13,434 nucleotides of DNA. Source: JBKPCD01 sp046727175 (GTDB taxonomy: Bacteria > Acidobacteriota > Vicinamibacteria > Vicinamibacterales > 2-12-FULL-66-21). Positions 1-6,514 of the stretch are shown here, one piece after another (positions within the stretch are counted from its first letter, which is position 1; each line of letters starts with the position of its first letter). Location of the stretch: positions 1 to 13,434 of the forward strand of contig JBKPCD010000168.1 in assembly GCA_046727175.1 (NCBI GenBank). The letters run 5' to 3'. A program made the translations under genes and the position numbers. Below the pieces are notes generated by a model. The model searched no databases and was not told where the DNA came from. It saw nothing but the letters and a program-made list of their open reading frames with translations.

Positions 1-501
1 GCTGATGTCCCAATCGGGACGGCAGCGCTGCAGCACGGCGCGCAGGTCGAGGCGCAGCTCCTCCACCGTCGGCCGGCCGAAGAACCAGTAGCCGTTGTAG
101 ATCTTGTAGACACGCAGGCCGGGCTCGAGCACCAGCGTGTGAGGGATCATCGGATTGTGTTGCGGGTCGGTGTATTCCGCGATGTCGAGATCCTTCTGCA
201 CTTTGCGCCCAGGGTCCGAGAGAAACGTCCACTGGGCGCCGACGCCATTGCGGAACTCGTTCGTCTCGAGCAGGTTGTCCGTCGAGATGGTGACGAGACG
301 GCAGTAGCCGACCTGCATCTCGCGATGGAGTTGCAGGAGCCCTTCGTGCTGTCTCCTATCCTTTGGACAGAAACCTCCGCGGGAGAGCACCAGCACGAGC
401 GGATCGCCTCCTTGCAACTCCGAGAGCGTGCGGTGCGTGCCCCGGTGATCTGAAAGCTCGTAGTCGGGAAAGATCGCACCGGGAACGATGTCCGCCCTCA
501 C
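1..501 (-). CDS. Redoxin-domain (AhpC/TSA-like) peroxiredoxin, 3' end cut by window edge
   Basis: The minus-strand frame from a GTG at 501 stays open to the left edge, giving 167 residues without a stop. It reads as a thioredoxin-fold redoxin: an N-terminal VRADIVPGAIFPDYEL segment, a putative peroxidatic cysteine at residue 45 in LSRGGFCPKDRR, then VTISTDN, AQWTFLSD and PMIPHTLVLEPG blocks characteristic of AhpC/TSA-like proteins. By family it would reduce peroxides, or act as a thiol oxidoreductase, in the cytoplasm. The residue three before the cysteine is Gly rather than the usual Thr/Ser of classical peroxiredoxins, so peroxidase activity is less certain than the fold. The GTG start is chosen because it overlaps the stop of the upstream VOC gene (GTGA), which suggests translational coupling, and because the family N-terminus begins there. 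The C-terminus lies outside the window. Confidence 0.85.
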   Translation of the reverse strand, partial: MRADIVPGAIFPDYELSDHRGTHRTLSELQGGDPLVLVLSRGGFCPKDRRQHEGLLQLHREMQVGYCRLVTISTDNLLETNEFRNGVGAQWTFLSDPGRKVQKDLDIAEYTDPQHNPMIPHTLVLEPGLRVYKIYNGYWFFGRPTVEELRLDLRAVLQRCRPDWDIS

Positions 502-1187
502 CGGCGGACGCTTTCGATGTTGCGCACGCCATCTTTCGCCGCCTCCTCCGGAGTCTTGCCATCCTGACGAGCGACGATGTAGGCGGCGTAGAACCCAGAC
601 CAGTGGTGCTTGGGAGCGGTCGGTTCGTACTCGCCATGGTGCTTCTCGGCTTCTTTCAGGAGCTCGGTGAGCGTCGCGACGTCGAAGTTGCTCAGGCCTC
701 GTCCGGGGAGACGCGTCTTGATCTCCTGGAGCAGCCAGCTGTTGCCGTCTGGATCGCTGAAAGAAACGAAAGAGAAATAGGAACGACGTTCCGGGTCCGG
801 TCCCGGCACGCGCCCCTTCGTCCCGGCGACACGGATGAGGTTGCCGTCGAAATGGAACACTTCGCTCACGTCGACGCCGCGTCCGACGAGCTCAGAACGT
901 GCCGCCTCGACATCGTCGACGATGAGGAACGTTCCCTGCATTGAGCCCGGGACGGCTGTCGTGAGTCCCTTGCCGACGAAGATGGAGCACGGTGAGCCGG
1001 GAGGTGTCAGCTGCACGACATGCCAGTCGTCACCTTCGGCGAAATCGGCGTCCAGCCGCCACCCCAATCTCTGGTAGAAGCGCTTCGCGCGATCGACGTC
1101 GGACACCGGAAGGACGATGACCTCGAGCTTCAGGGCCACCGTCGCAGGTGTGGGGATTGGTTCTTTGCTCATCTGTGTGGCGCTCAT
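498..1187 (-). CDS. VOC (glyoxalase/bleomycin-resistance fold) protein with C-terminal extension
   Basis: The predicted protein has 229 residues. Residues about 18-157 form a VOC domain: KLEVIVLPVSDVDRAKRFYQRLGW opens the first beta-alpha-beta unit, and FSFVSFSDPDGNSWLLQEI closes the second with the usual DPDGN turn and a Glu that could bind metal. Residues about 165-229 are a helical, charged tail (LTELLKEAEKHHGEYEP, then WSGFYAAYIVARQDGKTPEEAAKDG). Substrate is unknown; the fold covers glyoxalases, dioxygenases and drug-binding proteins. The start at 1187 is preferred over an upstream ATG (in-frame length 245) because GGAGG sits 5 bases before it; an internal Met five codons later is a weaker alternative. 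It is the first gene of a leftward pair with the redoxin, and a GATAC-type operator lies about 80 bases upstream. Confidence 0.88.
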   Translation of the reverse strand: MSATQMSKEPIPTPATVALKLEVIVLPVSDVDRAKRFYQRLGWRLDADFAEGDDWHVVQLTPPGSPCSIFVGKGLTTAVPGSMQGTFLIVDDVEAARSELVGRGVDVSEVFHFDGNLIRVAGTKGRVPGPDPERRSYFSFVSFSDPDGNSWLLQEIKTRLPGRGLSNFDVATLTELLKEAEKHHGEYEPTAPKHHWSGFYAAYIVARQDGKTPEEAAKDGVRNIESVRR

Positions 1188-1266
1188 TCTGACCTCCGTC
1201 TGATCATTCCCCGTCTGCTTGTAACGACGATGCAAGAGGATGCTCGCCCAGGGCGAAATCGTCCAT

Positions 1267-1280
1267 GAGACTTTGGTATC
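1267..1280 (-). promoter_or_regulatory. Putative operator, imperfect GATAC-N4-GTATC, facing the VOC-redoxin pair
   Basis: Read on the minus strand this is GATACCAAAGTCTC, one base away from the perfect dyad GATACCAAAGTATC at 1381-1394 on the plus strand. The first 11 bases are identical, so two inverted copies sit about 100 bases apart in the divergent region. It lies 80 bases upstream of the VOC start at 1187. No convincing -35/-10 pair could be placed beside it. The binding protein is unknown and is not encoded in the window. Confidence 0.45.
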
Positions 1281-1378
1281 GGTTCCGGCTCATCTGCGCG
1301 CGCACGACGGCAGTCGACGGCGCCCACCGGGCCGGTCACACCAGCGTCGACACGAGTACGCATCGTTCACTTGACCGA

Positions 1379-1466
1379 CTGATACCAAAGTATCACCGAT
1401 ACGATCGTCCAATAGATTCGACAACGCGCGTCTGGTTTCATTCTGGTCGAGAAGGTCACAATGAAG
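1379..1466 (+). repeat. Leader copy 1: operator plus conserved 5' leader, related to 6905-6990
   Basis: This aligns with 6905-6990 almost without gaps. It starts with CTGATAC, keeps CGAC followed by the identical 16-base block GCGCGTCTGGTTTCAT (1426-1441 here, 6951-6966 there), then a related TCGAG stretch, and ends at ATGAAGC in both. Distances from the first GATAC to the 16-base block (45 vs 44 bases) and from the block to ATG (35 vs 34) are conserved. The block may be the transcription start and 5' leader. The ATG at 1461 opens a 53-codon frame (MKRLAGLSH...) that ends at TGA 1620 and looks like no known protein. The stretch from 1188 to 1537 holds no other gene I can support. Confidence 0.65.
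1381..1402 (+). promoter_or_regulatory. Putative operator with three alternating GATAC/GTATC half-sites
   Basis: The sequence holds GATAC (1381), GTATC (1390) and GATAC (1398), giving a perfect 5-base-arm dyad with a 4-base spacer plus a second dyad with a 3-base spacer. A TTGACC hexamer at 1371-1376 could be a -35 element, which would put the dyad between -35 and -10 as in MerR-type promoters, but no good -10 is visible. The same half-site order recurs at 6907-6927 before the efflux operon, with the downstream leader also conserved. This makes a shared transcription factor likely. TetR, MarR and MerR families all remain possible. Confidence 0.6.
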
Positions 1467-1537
1467 CGCCTCGCCGGACTGAGCCACGCCGCTTCACTCC
1501 GAACCGGAATCATCGTTGCCGCGAGGGTGGTTCTGGC

Positions 1538-1800
1538 TTTCTCATCAACGTCCCTGATGCGGACCTCACAGACCTCCGCAGACGCGTGTCGGCGACGCGG
1601 TGGTCCAATTGCGAAACGATGACGGATCGATCGCAGGGCGTCAGCTCGAAAAGCTGCAAGCGCTCGTTCGCTACTGGGGCACGGGCTACGACTGGCGAAA
1701 GTTGGATGCGAAGCTGGTCGACAACGGTGGACACTTCGCCGCGCGGGAGCACCCAGAACTCTTTGCGGCCAAACGACGGGCCGCCTTCAGATCACTCCGG
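1538..1800 (+). pseudogene. Epoxide hydrolase remnant: N-terminal EHN segment with frameshift, fused to C-terminal tail
   Basis: From 1538 the frame reads FLINVPDADLTDLRRRV and SATRW then DRSQGV, the characteristic start of an epoxide hydrolase N-terminal (EHN) domain. At about 1642-1643 one base (probably a C) is missing relative to the expected QGVQLEKLQ. The rest, QLEKLQALVRYWGTGYDWRK, continues one frame over. At about 1717 the protein jumps from DAKL to DNGGHFAAREHPELFAAKRRAAFRSLR, which matches the extreme C-terminus of the same family and includes the catalytic-base His in GGHF. The central alpha/beta hydrolase core, including the nucleophilic Asp, is missing. It therefore cannot be an active hydrolase. 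The tail is in frame with the following RidA gene. The family assignment rests on recalled family sequence patterns. Confidence 0.75.
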
Positions 1801-1809
1801 GAGGCGCTG

Positions 1810-2322
1810 ATGACCGCCGCCACGAACGATCCGCTCGCCCCGAGAACCAGCACGACGGTCAGCGCTGAGCAGCGGATGAAAGATCTCAGCATAACCCTGC
1901 CGGCGCCACCAAGGCCCTTCGGGACGTATGCGGAAGCAGTCCAGACCGGCAATCTGCTCTTTCTGAGCGGCATGCTTCCAACAGCGCACAACGGCCCGGC
2001 GTTCGTCGGGCGCGTGGGTGCGGAACTGGACGTTGAAACGGCAGCACGGGCGGCTCGCCTCGCCGCGTTGAATGCTCTCGCGGTTGCGCGCGATCACCTG
2101 GGATCGCTCGACAGAGTGACGCGCATCGTTCGACTCGGCGTGTCTGTGGCGACATCCGGGGATGTGCGCGATCAGCCGAAAGTCGCGGATGGCGCTTCCA
2201 ATCTGCTCCAGGACGTGTTCGGAGAAGCGAGGAACCCCTGCCGCCTCGTGTACGGCGTTGCGAGCCTTCCGCTCGGCGCACCAGTGGAGCTGGAAGTCAT
2301 TTTCGAGGTGAAGGCTGAATGA
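1810..2322 (+). CDS. RidA family (YjgF/YER057c/UK114) protein
   Basis: The predicted protein has 170 residues. After a variable N-terminal segment (about 28 residues) comes a RidA core: ITLPAPPRPFGTYAEAVQTGNLLFLSGMLP, VETAARAARLAALNALAVARDHLGSLDRVTRIVRLGV, and the C-terminal NPCRLVYGVASLPLGAPVELEVIFEV, where the Arg and the Pro-X-Glu region belong to the ligand pocket at the trimer interface. RidA proteins hydrolyse reactive enamines/imines from amino-acid metabolism; other subfamilies have other or unknown substrates. The ATG at 1810 is chosen because GGGAGG precedes it by 5 bases; ATG 1876 has a poorer ribosome site and would cut the usual SAEQR lead-in. The frame is open upstream into the epoxide hydrolase remnant, so a read-through fusion is possible. 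It is the first intact gene of the rightward row; the next start is 36 bases after its stop. Confidence 0.85.
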   Translation: MTAATNDPLAPRTSTTVSAEQRMKDLSITLPAPPRPFGTYAEAVQTGNLLFLSGMLPTAHNGPAFVGRVGAELDVETAARAARLAALNALAVARDHLGSLDRVTRIVRLGVSVATSGDVRDQPKVADGASNLLQDVFGEARNPCRLVYGVASLPLGAPVELEVIFEVKAE

Positions 2323-2358
2323 AAGCTGCACAAATGGTTTGAGGATTCGGAGGGCATT

Positions 2359-3390
2359 ATGGCAACGACACGCGTCGCAATCGCGTCCATGACGGCACAG
2401 GTTCCGAAGCCGGGGATGGACTTCCAGATGGTCGAGCGCAAGATTCCGGAACCGGGTGCGGGACAGGTACGCATCAAGGTCCAGGCCTGCGGTGTGTGCC
2501 ACAGTGACGCGTTCACCATCGAAGGCACGTGGCCGGGCATTCAGTATCCGCGGGTTCCAGGGCACGAGGTTGCGGGGATCGTCCATGAAGTCGGTCCGGG
2601 CATCTCGGCGTGGAAGACGGGGCAGCGCGTCGGCGTCGGCTGGCACGGCGGCCACGATGGCACGTGTCGTCAGTGCCGGCGTGGCGATTTTCGCAATTGC
2701 GAGCATCTGCAAGTCCCGGGCATCAGCTATGACGGCGGCTATCAGCAGTACATGATCGCTCCCGTGGAGGCGCTGGTACCGATACCGGAAAGTCTCCAGG
2801 ACGTCGAGGCGGCTCCTTTGTTGTGCGCGGGCATCACCACCTACAACGCCCTGCGACACTGCGGTGCGTTCCCCGGCGATCTGGTTGCGGTGGAGGGCAT
2901 CGGCGGACTGGGTCACCTCGGGATTCAGTTCGCAAACAAGTTCGGGTACAAGGTCGCCGCGATCGGGCGTGGATCCGACACGGCGGCGCTTGCAACCCAA
3001 CTCGGCGCGAGCGTGTACATCGACAGCGCGTCCACGAAGCCAGCGGAAGCCCTTCGACAACTGGGCGGAGCGCAAGTCATTCTCGCGACGGCCCCAAGCT
3101 CGAAAGCGATGTCAGAGCTCGTCGACGGTCTGGCGCCGAACGGCCGGCTCATGGTGGTGGGCGCGACAGCTGATCCCATTGAGGTCACACCGGTCCAGCT
3201 CATTACGGGCATGCGAACGATTCAGGGCTGGAACACGGGAACACCAGCCGATGGCGAGGACACCCTGCACTTCGCGGAACTGACCGGCGTGCGTCCGATG
3301 ATTGAAACATATGCGCTCCAACGTGCAGGCGAGGCGTACGCGCGCATGATGAGCGGCCACGCACGATTTCGCGTCGTGCTGACAATGTGA
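2359..3390 (+). CDS. Zinc-dependent alcohol dehydrogenase (MDR superfamily), copy 1
   Basis: This 343-residue protein has a GroES-like N-terminal domain and a C-terminal Rossmann domain. The catalytic zinc ligands are visible: Cys47 in ACGVCHSD, His69-Glu70 in RVPGHEVAG, and Cys156 in LLCAGITTYN. The dinucleotide loop GIGGLG is near residue 180. It should oxidise alcohols or reduce aldehydes with NAD(P)H in the cytoplasm. In the structural-zinc loop, GWHGGHDGTCRQCRRGDFRNC (about residues 94-114), only three cysteines remain (103, 106, 114); Asp100 stands where copy 2 has Cys91. The start is supported by GGAGG 5 bases before ATG. It is probably cotranscribed with RidA and is a clear paralogue of the gene at 4889-5899, sharing GGYQ, CAGITT and the C-terminal KARFRVV-type ending. 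Confidence 0.93.
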   Translation: MATTRVAIASMTAQVPKPGMDFQMVERKIPEPGAGQVRIKVQACGVCHSDAFTIEGTWPGIQYPRVPGHEVAGIVHEVGPGISAWKTGQRVGVGWHGGHDGTCRQCRRGDFRNCEHLQVPGISYDGGYQQYMIAPVEALVPIPESLQDVEAAPLLCAGITTYNALRHCGAFPGDLVAVEGIGGLGHLGIQFANKFGYKVAAIGRGSDTAALATQLGASVYIDSASTKPAEALRQLGGAQVILATAPSSKAMSELVDGLAPNGRLMVVGATADPIEVTPVQLITGMRTIQGWNTGTPADGEDTLHFAELTGVRPMIETYALQRAGEAYARMMSGHARFRVVLTM

Positions 3391-3497
3391 AGCTACCGCA
3401 CCAACGCAACCTGCTTACGCACGCGGTGCGCAAATATGACACCGGGCGAGCCTTACGACACGGCTGTTCGATCGGTCCCGTTCGCGCAATGGCTCGA

Positions 3498-3527
3498 GCC
3501 ACCGAGCAATCGAGCGACCTCGGTGGC
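3498..3527. other. Intergenic hairpin, 9-bp perfect stem
   Basis: GCCACCGAG (3498-3506) pairs with CTCGGTGGC (3519-3527) around a 12-base loop. It lies in the 204-base gap between the dehydrogenase stop and the hydrolase start, where no gene is recognisable. There is no T-run after it, so it is not a standard intrinsic terminator; it could be an RNA-stability or attenuation element, or chance in GC-rich DNA. Confidence 0.3.
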
Positions 3528-3594
3528 GATGATGGTGTTCGTCATGCTCGCACCATTTCAGATCTTGATCCACTCACAATCAAAGGAACGTGTC

Positions 3595-4491
3595 GTGGAA
3601 CACCCGACGTTCTATCGCACCGCGACGATCGATGGGCTCAACATCTTCTACCGGGAGGCGGGCTCGAAGGACGCGCCGACGCTGCTTCTGCTGCATGGCC
3701 TGCCGTCTTCATCGCGCATGTTCGAGCCGCTCTTCGCACGACTGTCCGACCGGTATCACCTGGTCGCACCGGATTACCCTGGGTTCGGCCACAGCGACTG
3801 GCCGGCTCCCAAGACGTTCGCGTACACGTTCGATCACTACGCGGAGATTGTCAGCCACTTCACCGAAGCGCTCGGGCTCTCACGTTACACGCTGTACATG
3901 CAGGACTACGGTGGGCCCGTGGGCTTTCGCATGGCGTTGGCCCACCCCGACCGAGTCCAGGCGCTCATCGTTCAGGACGCCGTCGCGCACAACGAAGGGC
4001 TCGGCGCGAACTGGAAAACACGACGCGCGTTCTGGGCGGATCGCGCCGCCAACGAGACGGCGCCTCGAACGAACCTCTTGTCCCTGGCAACGACGCGGAC
4101 GCGCCACGTTGGGAACGATCCGAGCGTCGAGCGTTACGACCCTGATCTGTGGACGGATGAATTCGCGTTCCTCAACAGGCCGGGTCAGGCGGACATTCAG
4201 AGCGACCTTTTCTACGACTACCGTACCAACGTCGACGCCTATCCCAAGTGGCAGGTCTGGATGCGCGACAGGCAGCCGCGTCTTCTCGTGATCTGGGGCA
4301 AGTACGACTTGTCATTCGAGCCTTCCGAGCCGCACGCCTATCAGCGCGACGTGCCGAGCGCCGAGGTGCACGTGCTCGAGGCGGGGCATTTCGCCCTGGA
4401 CACCGCTGCTGAGGACATCGCCGCCCTCGTGCGCGGCTTTCTCAGCTCTCTACCCACCAGTCCCGTGAAGAAAAGGGAGGCACTGCGATGA
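3595..4491 (+). CDS. Alpha/beta hydrolase, haloalkane dehalogenase/epoxide hydrolase-like (Asp nucleophile)
   Basis: The predicted protein has 298 residues. It has the alpha/beta hydrolase series: LLLHGLPSSSRMF (oxyanion region, residues 31-43), APDYPGFGHSDWP, then a nucleophile elbow YMQDYGGPVGF with Asp104 in place of Ser. VIWGKYDLSFEP supplies the probable acid Asp238 and LEAGHFALD the base His265. An Asp nucleophile in QDYGGP is typical of dehalogenase and epoxide-hydrolase relatives, which act through a covalent ester. The real substrate cannot be told. GTG 3595 is chosen as the start because AAAGGA lies about 7 bases upstream and the family N-terminus (FYRTATIDGLNIFYREAG) follows at once. 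An ATG at 3436 would add 53 residues with no family resemblance. Its stop overlaps an ATG (ATGA, 4488-4491) preceded by GGGAGG, suggesting a once-coupled downstream gene that is now broken. Confidence 0.88.
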   Translation: MEHPTFYRTATIDGLNIFYREAGSKDAPTLLLLHGLPSSSRMFEPLFARLSDRYHLVAPDYPGFGHSDWPAPKTFAYTFDHYAEIVSHFTEALGLSRYTLYMQDYGGPVGFRMALAHPDRVQALIVQDAVAHNEGLGANWKTRRAFWADRAANETAPRTNLLSLATTRTRHVGNDPSVERYDPDLWTDEFAFLNRPGQADIQSDLFYDYRTNVDAYPKWQVWMRDRQPRLLVIWGKYDLSFEPSEPHAYQRDVPSAEVHVLEAGHFALDTAAEDIAALVRGFLSSLPTSPVKKREALR

Positions 4492-4587
4492 ACCTTCAAG
4501 CCGTTCGGAGATGACGCGGCGTTCGCGAAGATGGCCTGTCACGAGTGCCATACGGCGATGAAGGCGCGCGACTTTGTCTTTGCGAGC
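4488..4587 (+). pseudogene. Remnant of a haem-c protein, probably cytochrome P460 C-terminus
   Basis: From 4501 the frame reads PFGDDAAFAKMACHECHTAMKARDFVFAS. CHECH is a CXXCH haem-c site, and the surrounding pattern (acidic lead-in, A-A-F-A-K, then haem motif, then K-A-R-D-F-V-F near the end) resembles the C-terminus of cytochrome P460-type proteins. There is no signal peptide or N-terminal part. The ATG at 4488 with a good ribosome site (GGGAGG) opens a different frame that stops after eight codons. The best reading is that the start of a coupled gene was joined to the last 30 or so codons of the P460 protein by an internal deletion. The family call is moderate; the haem site is plainly visible. 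Confidence 0.5.
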
Positions 4588-4624
4588 GACACCGAAAGGT
4601 ACGGACATACGAGGAGAATCTGTC

Positions 4625-4801
4625 GTGACGCATCAACGCGAACAACTCCTGAATGAGATCGCAGCCAAGCGGACATTTCGCACAATCGACGGATTGTCGA
4701 TTCGCTTCGTGGAAAGCGAATGGCGACACGCCAACGCTCTGGTGCTCAGTCCCTGGCCTGAGAGCGTGCCGGCCATCGTTGGAAGTCCGATGGAGGACTA
4801 A
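4625..4801 (+). pseudogene. Truncated alpha/beta hydrolase, N-terminal ~45 residues only
   Basis: A GTG at 4625, preceded by GAGGAG at 8 bases, opens a 58-residue frame ending at TAA 4801. THQREQLLNEIAAKRTFRTIDGLSIRFVESEWRHANALVLSPWPES follows the N-terminal beta-strands of alpha/beta hydrolases whose next segment would be the cap-proximal strand and the nucleophile elbow. After SPWPES the similarity ends and the frame closes within 13 codons. The oxyanion, nucleophile and His segments are absent, so the product cannot be catalytic. The 87 bases from 4802 to 4888 read as THQQAHEIQPFGHQLRR in another frame; this may be the end of the same or another deleted gene, but I do not recognise it. Confidence 0.6.
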
Positions 4802-4888
4802 GCGAGATCATCTCGCGGGCGACCCGCTGACGCACCAGCAGGCGCACGAAATCCAGCCGTTCGGCCACCAACTACGAAGGATGATGTC

Positions 4889-5899
4889 ATGCGTGCAGTG
4901 CAGGTGAGCAAGCCCGGCGGGCCGTTTGAGCTGGTCGAGCGAGAGGTCCCGCAGCCGGGACCCCGGCAGGTCCGAGTCAAGGTGCAAGCCTGCGGACTCT
5001 GTCATAGCGATGCCCTGACAAAGGAAGGCCACTGGCCAGGCATTGCCTATCCGCGCGTGCCGGGCCACGAGATCGCCGGTGTGATCGATGCCGTTGGATC
5101 CGAGGTGCCGCGGTGGAGGGCCGGGCAACGCGTCGGCGTCGGATGGTTGGGAGGATACTGCGGTCACTGCGAATCATGCCGGCGTGGGAACTTCATCACC
5201 TGTGTCAACCAGCAGATCACTGGCATCACGATGGACGGGGGGTATCAAGATTTCGTGGTAGTCCCCTTCGAGGGCCTGGCGTTGATTCCGGACGAGATCA
5301 GTCCCGTTGATGCCGGTCCACTGATGTGCGCTGGCATCACCACGTTCAACTCGTTGCGCAACAGCGGCGCCCGCGGAGGAGACAGGGTAGCGGTCCTCGG
5401 CATAGGCGGTCTTGGCCACCTCGCCATCCAGTTCGCATCGAAGATGGGCTTTGACACGATCGCGATCGCGCGCGGCCAAGACAAGGAACTGTTGGCGAGA
5501 CAACTCGGTGCGGGCCACTACATCGACAGCACGGTGCACGACCCTGCCGCCGAACTGCAGCACGCGGGCGGCGCGAAGATAATCATGGCGACCGCCACCA
5601 ACGCCCAGGCAATGGCGGCAACCATCGGCGGCCTTTCGGTAGACGGGCGTTTGGTCGTGCTCGGCGCCGACTTTACCCCGATGCCGCTCAACACTGCCGG
5701 ATTGATCGGCAAGCGGGCCGGCATCTATGGCTGGCCGTCGGGTTCATCGATCGATTCCGAGGACACCATGAGGTTCTCGGCGTTGACCGGCGTGCGTCCG
5801 TTGACTGAGACGTTTCCGCTCGAAAAAGCCCAGGAAGCATACGACTGGATGATGAGCAACAAGGCACGGTTTCGTGTCGTCATCACGACCGGCAACTAA
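4889..5899 (+). CDS. Zinc-dependent alcohol dehydrogenase (MDR superfamily), copy 2
   Basis: The predicted protein has 336 residues. Catalytic zinc ligands are Cys38 (ACGLCHSD), His60-Glu61 (RVPGHEIAG) and Cys147 (LMCAGITTFN). The structural-zinc loop is complete, with Cys91, 94, 97 and 105 in GGYCGHCESCRRGNFITC. GIGGLGHL (residues 171-178) is the nucleotide loop. It should be an NAD(P)-dependent alcohol dehydrogenase or aldehyde reductase, and it is the more canonical of the two paralogues here. The start at 4889 has AAGGA a short distance upstream and matches the usual MRAVQV opening. It follows a 397-base stretch of gene remnants rather than being tightly linked to the upstream hydrolase, so it may depend on read-through transcription or have its own promoter; no operator of the GATAC type is seen before it. 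Confidence 0.94.
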   Translation: MRAVQVSKPGGPFELVEREVPQPGPRQVRVKVQACGLCHSDALTKEGHWPGIAYPRVPGHEIAGVIDAVGSEVPRWRAGQRVGVGWLGGYCGHCESCRRGNFITCVNQQITGITMDGGYQDFVVVPFEGLALIPDEISPVDAGPLMCAGITTFNSLRNSGARGGDRVAVLGIGGLGHLAIQFASKMGFDTIAIARGQDKELLARQLGAGHYIDSTVHDPAAELQHAGGAKIIMATATNAQAMAATIGGLSVDGRLVVLGADFTPMPLNTAGLIGKRAGIYGWPSGSSIDSEDTMRFSALTGVRPLTETFPLEKAQEAYDWMMSNKARFRVVITTGN

Positions 5900-6037
5900 A
5901 ATGGCGCTCGCCGACAGACGCACAATGGAGCATCTAGACCAACCGAGCTGGTGACGCGATTCAGCTCAATGGTGGCCTCCCGAAGCATGGTAAATTCCAA
6001 CGAGACGCCGCGAGCCGATTGGCGGTCGAGGAATGAG

Positions 6038-6445
6038 ATGTCCACAGTAGCAGTTCACCGTGCTACGCACGTGACTGGGATAGCCCCGCAGTTTCTCGTC
6101 GATGACCTTGACCGAGCGATCGCGTACTACTGTGACAAGCTTGGCTTCGAGCTCGATTTTAAATATCAGGCGTTCTATGCGGCCGTCAGGCGTGACGGAT
6201 TCGCGATACACCTCAAGCATGCGCCGAAACTGGCCGCGGACAGAGAACACCGGAAACAGAACGAACATCTGGACGCGTACATTTCCGTGTCGGGCATCCG
6301 CGGTTTGTTCAGCGAGTTGGAACTGCGTGGCGCTCGAGTGATCAAGCCGCTTGAAGAAAGACCGTGGGCATGCCTCGATTTTTACGTCGAGGATCCTGAC
6401 GGCTACATTCTCTGCTTCAGTGAACAGAAGCCTGACGCTCTCTGA
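6038..6445 (+). CDS. Short VOC (glyoxalase/bleomycin-resistance) protein
   Basis: This 135-residue protein is a single VOC unit pair. APQFLVDDLDRAIAYYCDKLGFELDFKYQAFYAAVRRDGFAIHLKH covers the first half, with His59 as a possible metal ligand. YISVSGIRGLFSELELRGARVIKPLEERPWACLDFYVEDPDGYILCFSEQ is the second half with the DPDGY turn. The substrate is not deducible; the fold includes glyoxalase I, dioxygenases and antibiotic-binding proteins, and a pair of such units usually makes the active site of a dimer. ATG 6038 is chosen over ATG/GTG codons further up (the frame is open from 5951) because GAGGA lies 6 bases before it and the VOC fold starts soon after. It shares little sequence with the longer VOC protein at 498-1187. 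It is the last intact gene of the rightward enzyme row. Confidence 0.88.
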   Translation: MSTVAVHRATHVTGIAPQFLVDDLDRAIAYYCDKLGFELDFKYQAFYAAVRRDGFAIHLKHAPKLAADREHRKQNEHLDAYISVSGIRGLFSELELRGARVIKPLEERPWACLDFYVEDPDGYILCFSEQKPDAL

Positions 6446-6514
6446 TGAAACCTTAGCCGTGAAACGTAAAATATGAGGGCATTGGCCTGCTTCTCGTCGG
6501 GTACCACTCATTGA

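Noticed and set aside
1461..1622. 53-codon frame (MKRLAGLSH...) just after leader copy 1
   Set aside because: It has no clear ribosome site or domain and overlaps the epoxide hydrolase remnant. It is probably the relic start of a gene, though its first codons resemble those after leader copy 2.
1792..3075. Long minus-strand open frame (427 codons) opposite RidA and dehydrogenase 1
   Set aside because: It has Arg/His-rich, low-complexity composition with no domain pattern, and lies opposite two well-supported genes; a GC-rich antisense shadow.
3387..4145. 252-codon plus-strand frame overlapping the alpha/beta hydrolase
   Set aside because: An off-frame shadow; the catalytic motifs are all in the frame starting at 3595.
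4499..4864. 10-base direct repeat AGCCGTTCGG (4499-4508 and 4855-4864) flanking the remnant stretch, as a deletion scar
   Set aside because: Repeats of ten bases are expected many times by chance in 13 kb, and neither copy sits at a defined deletion endpoint.
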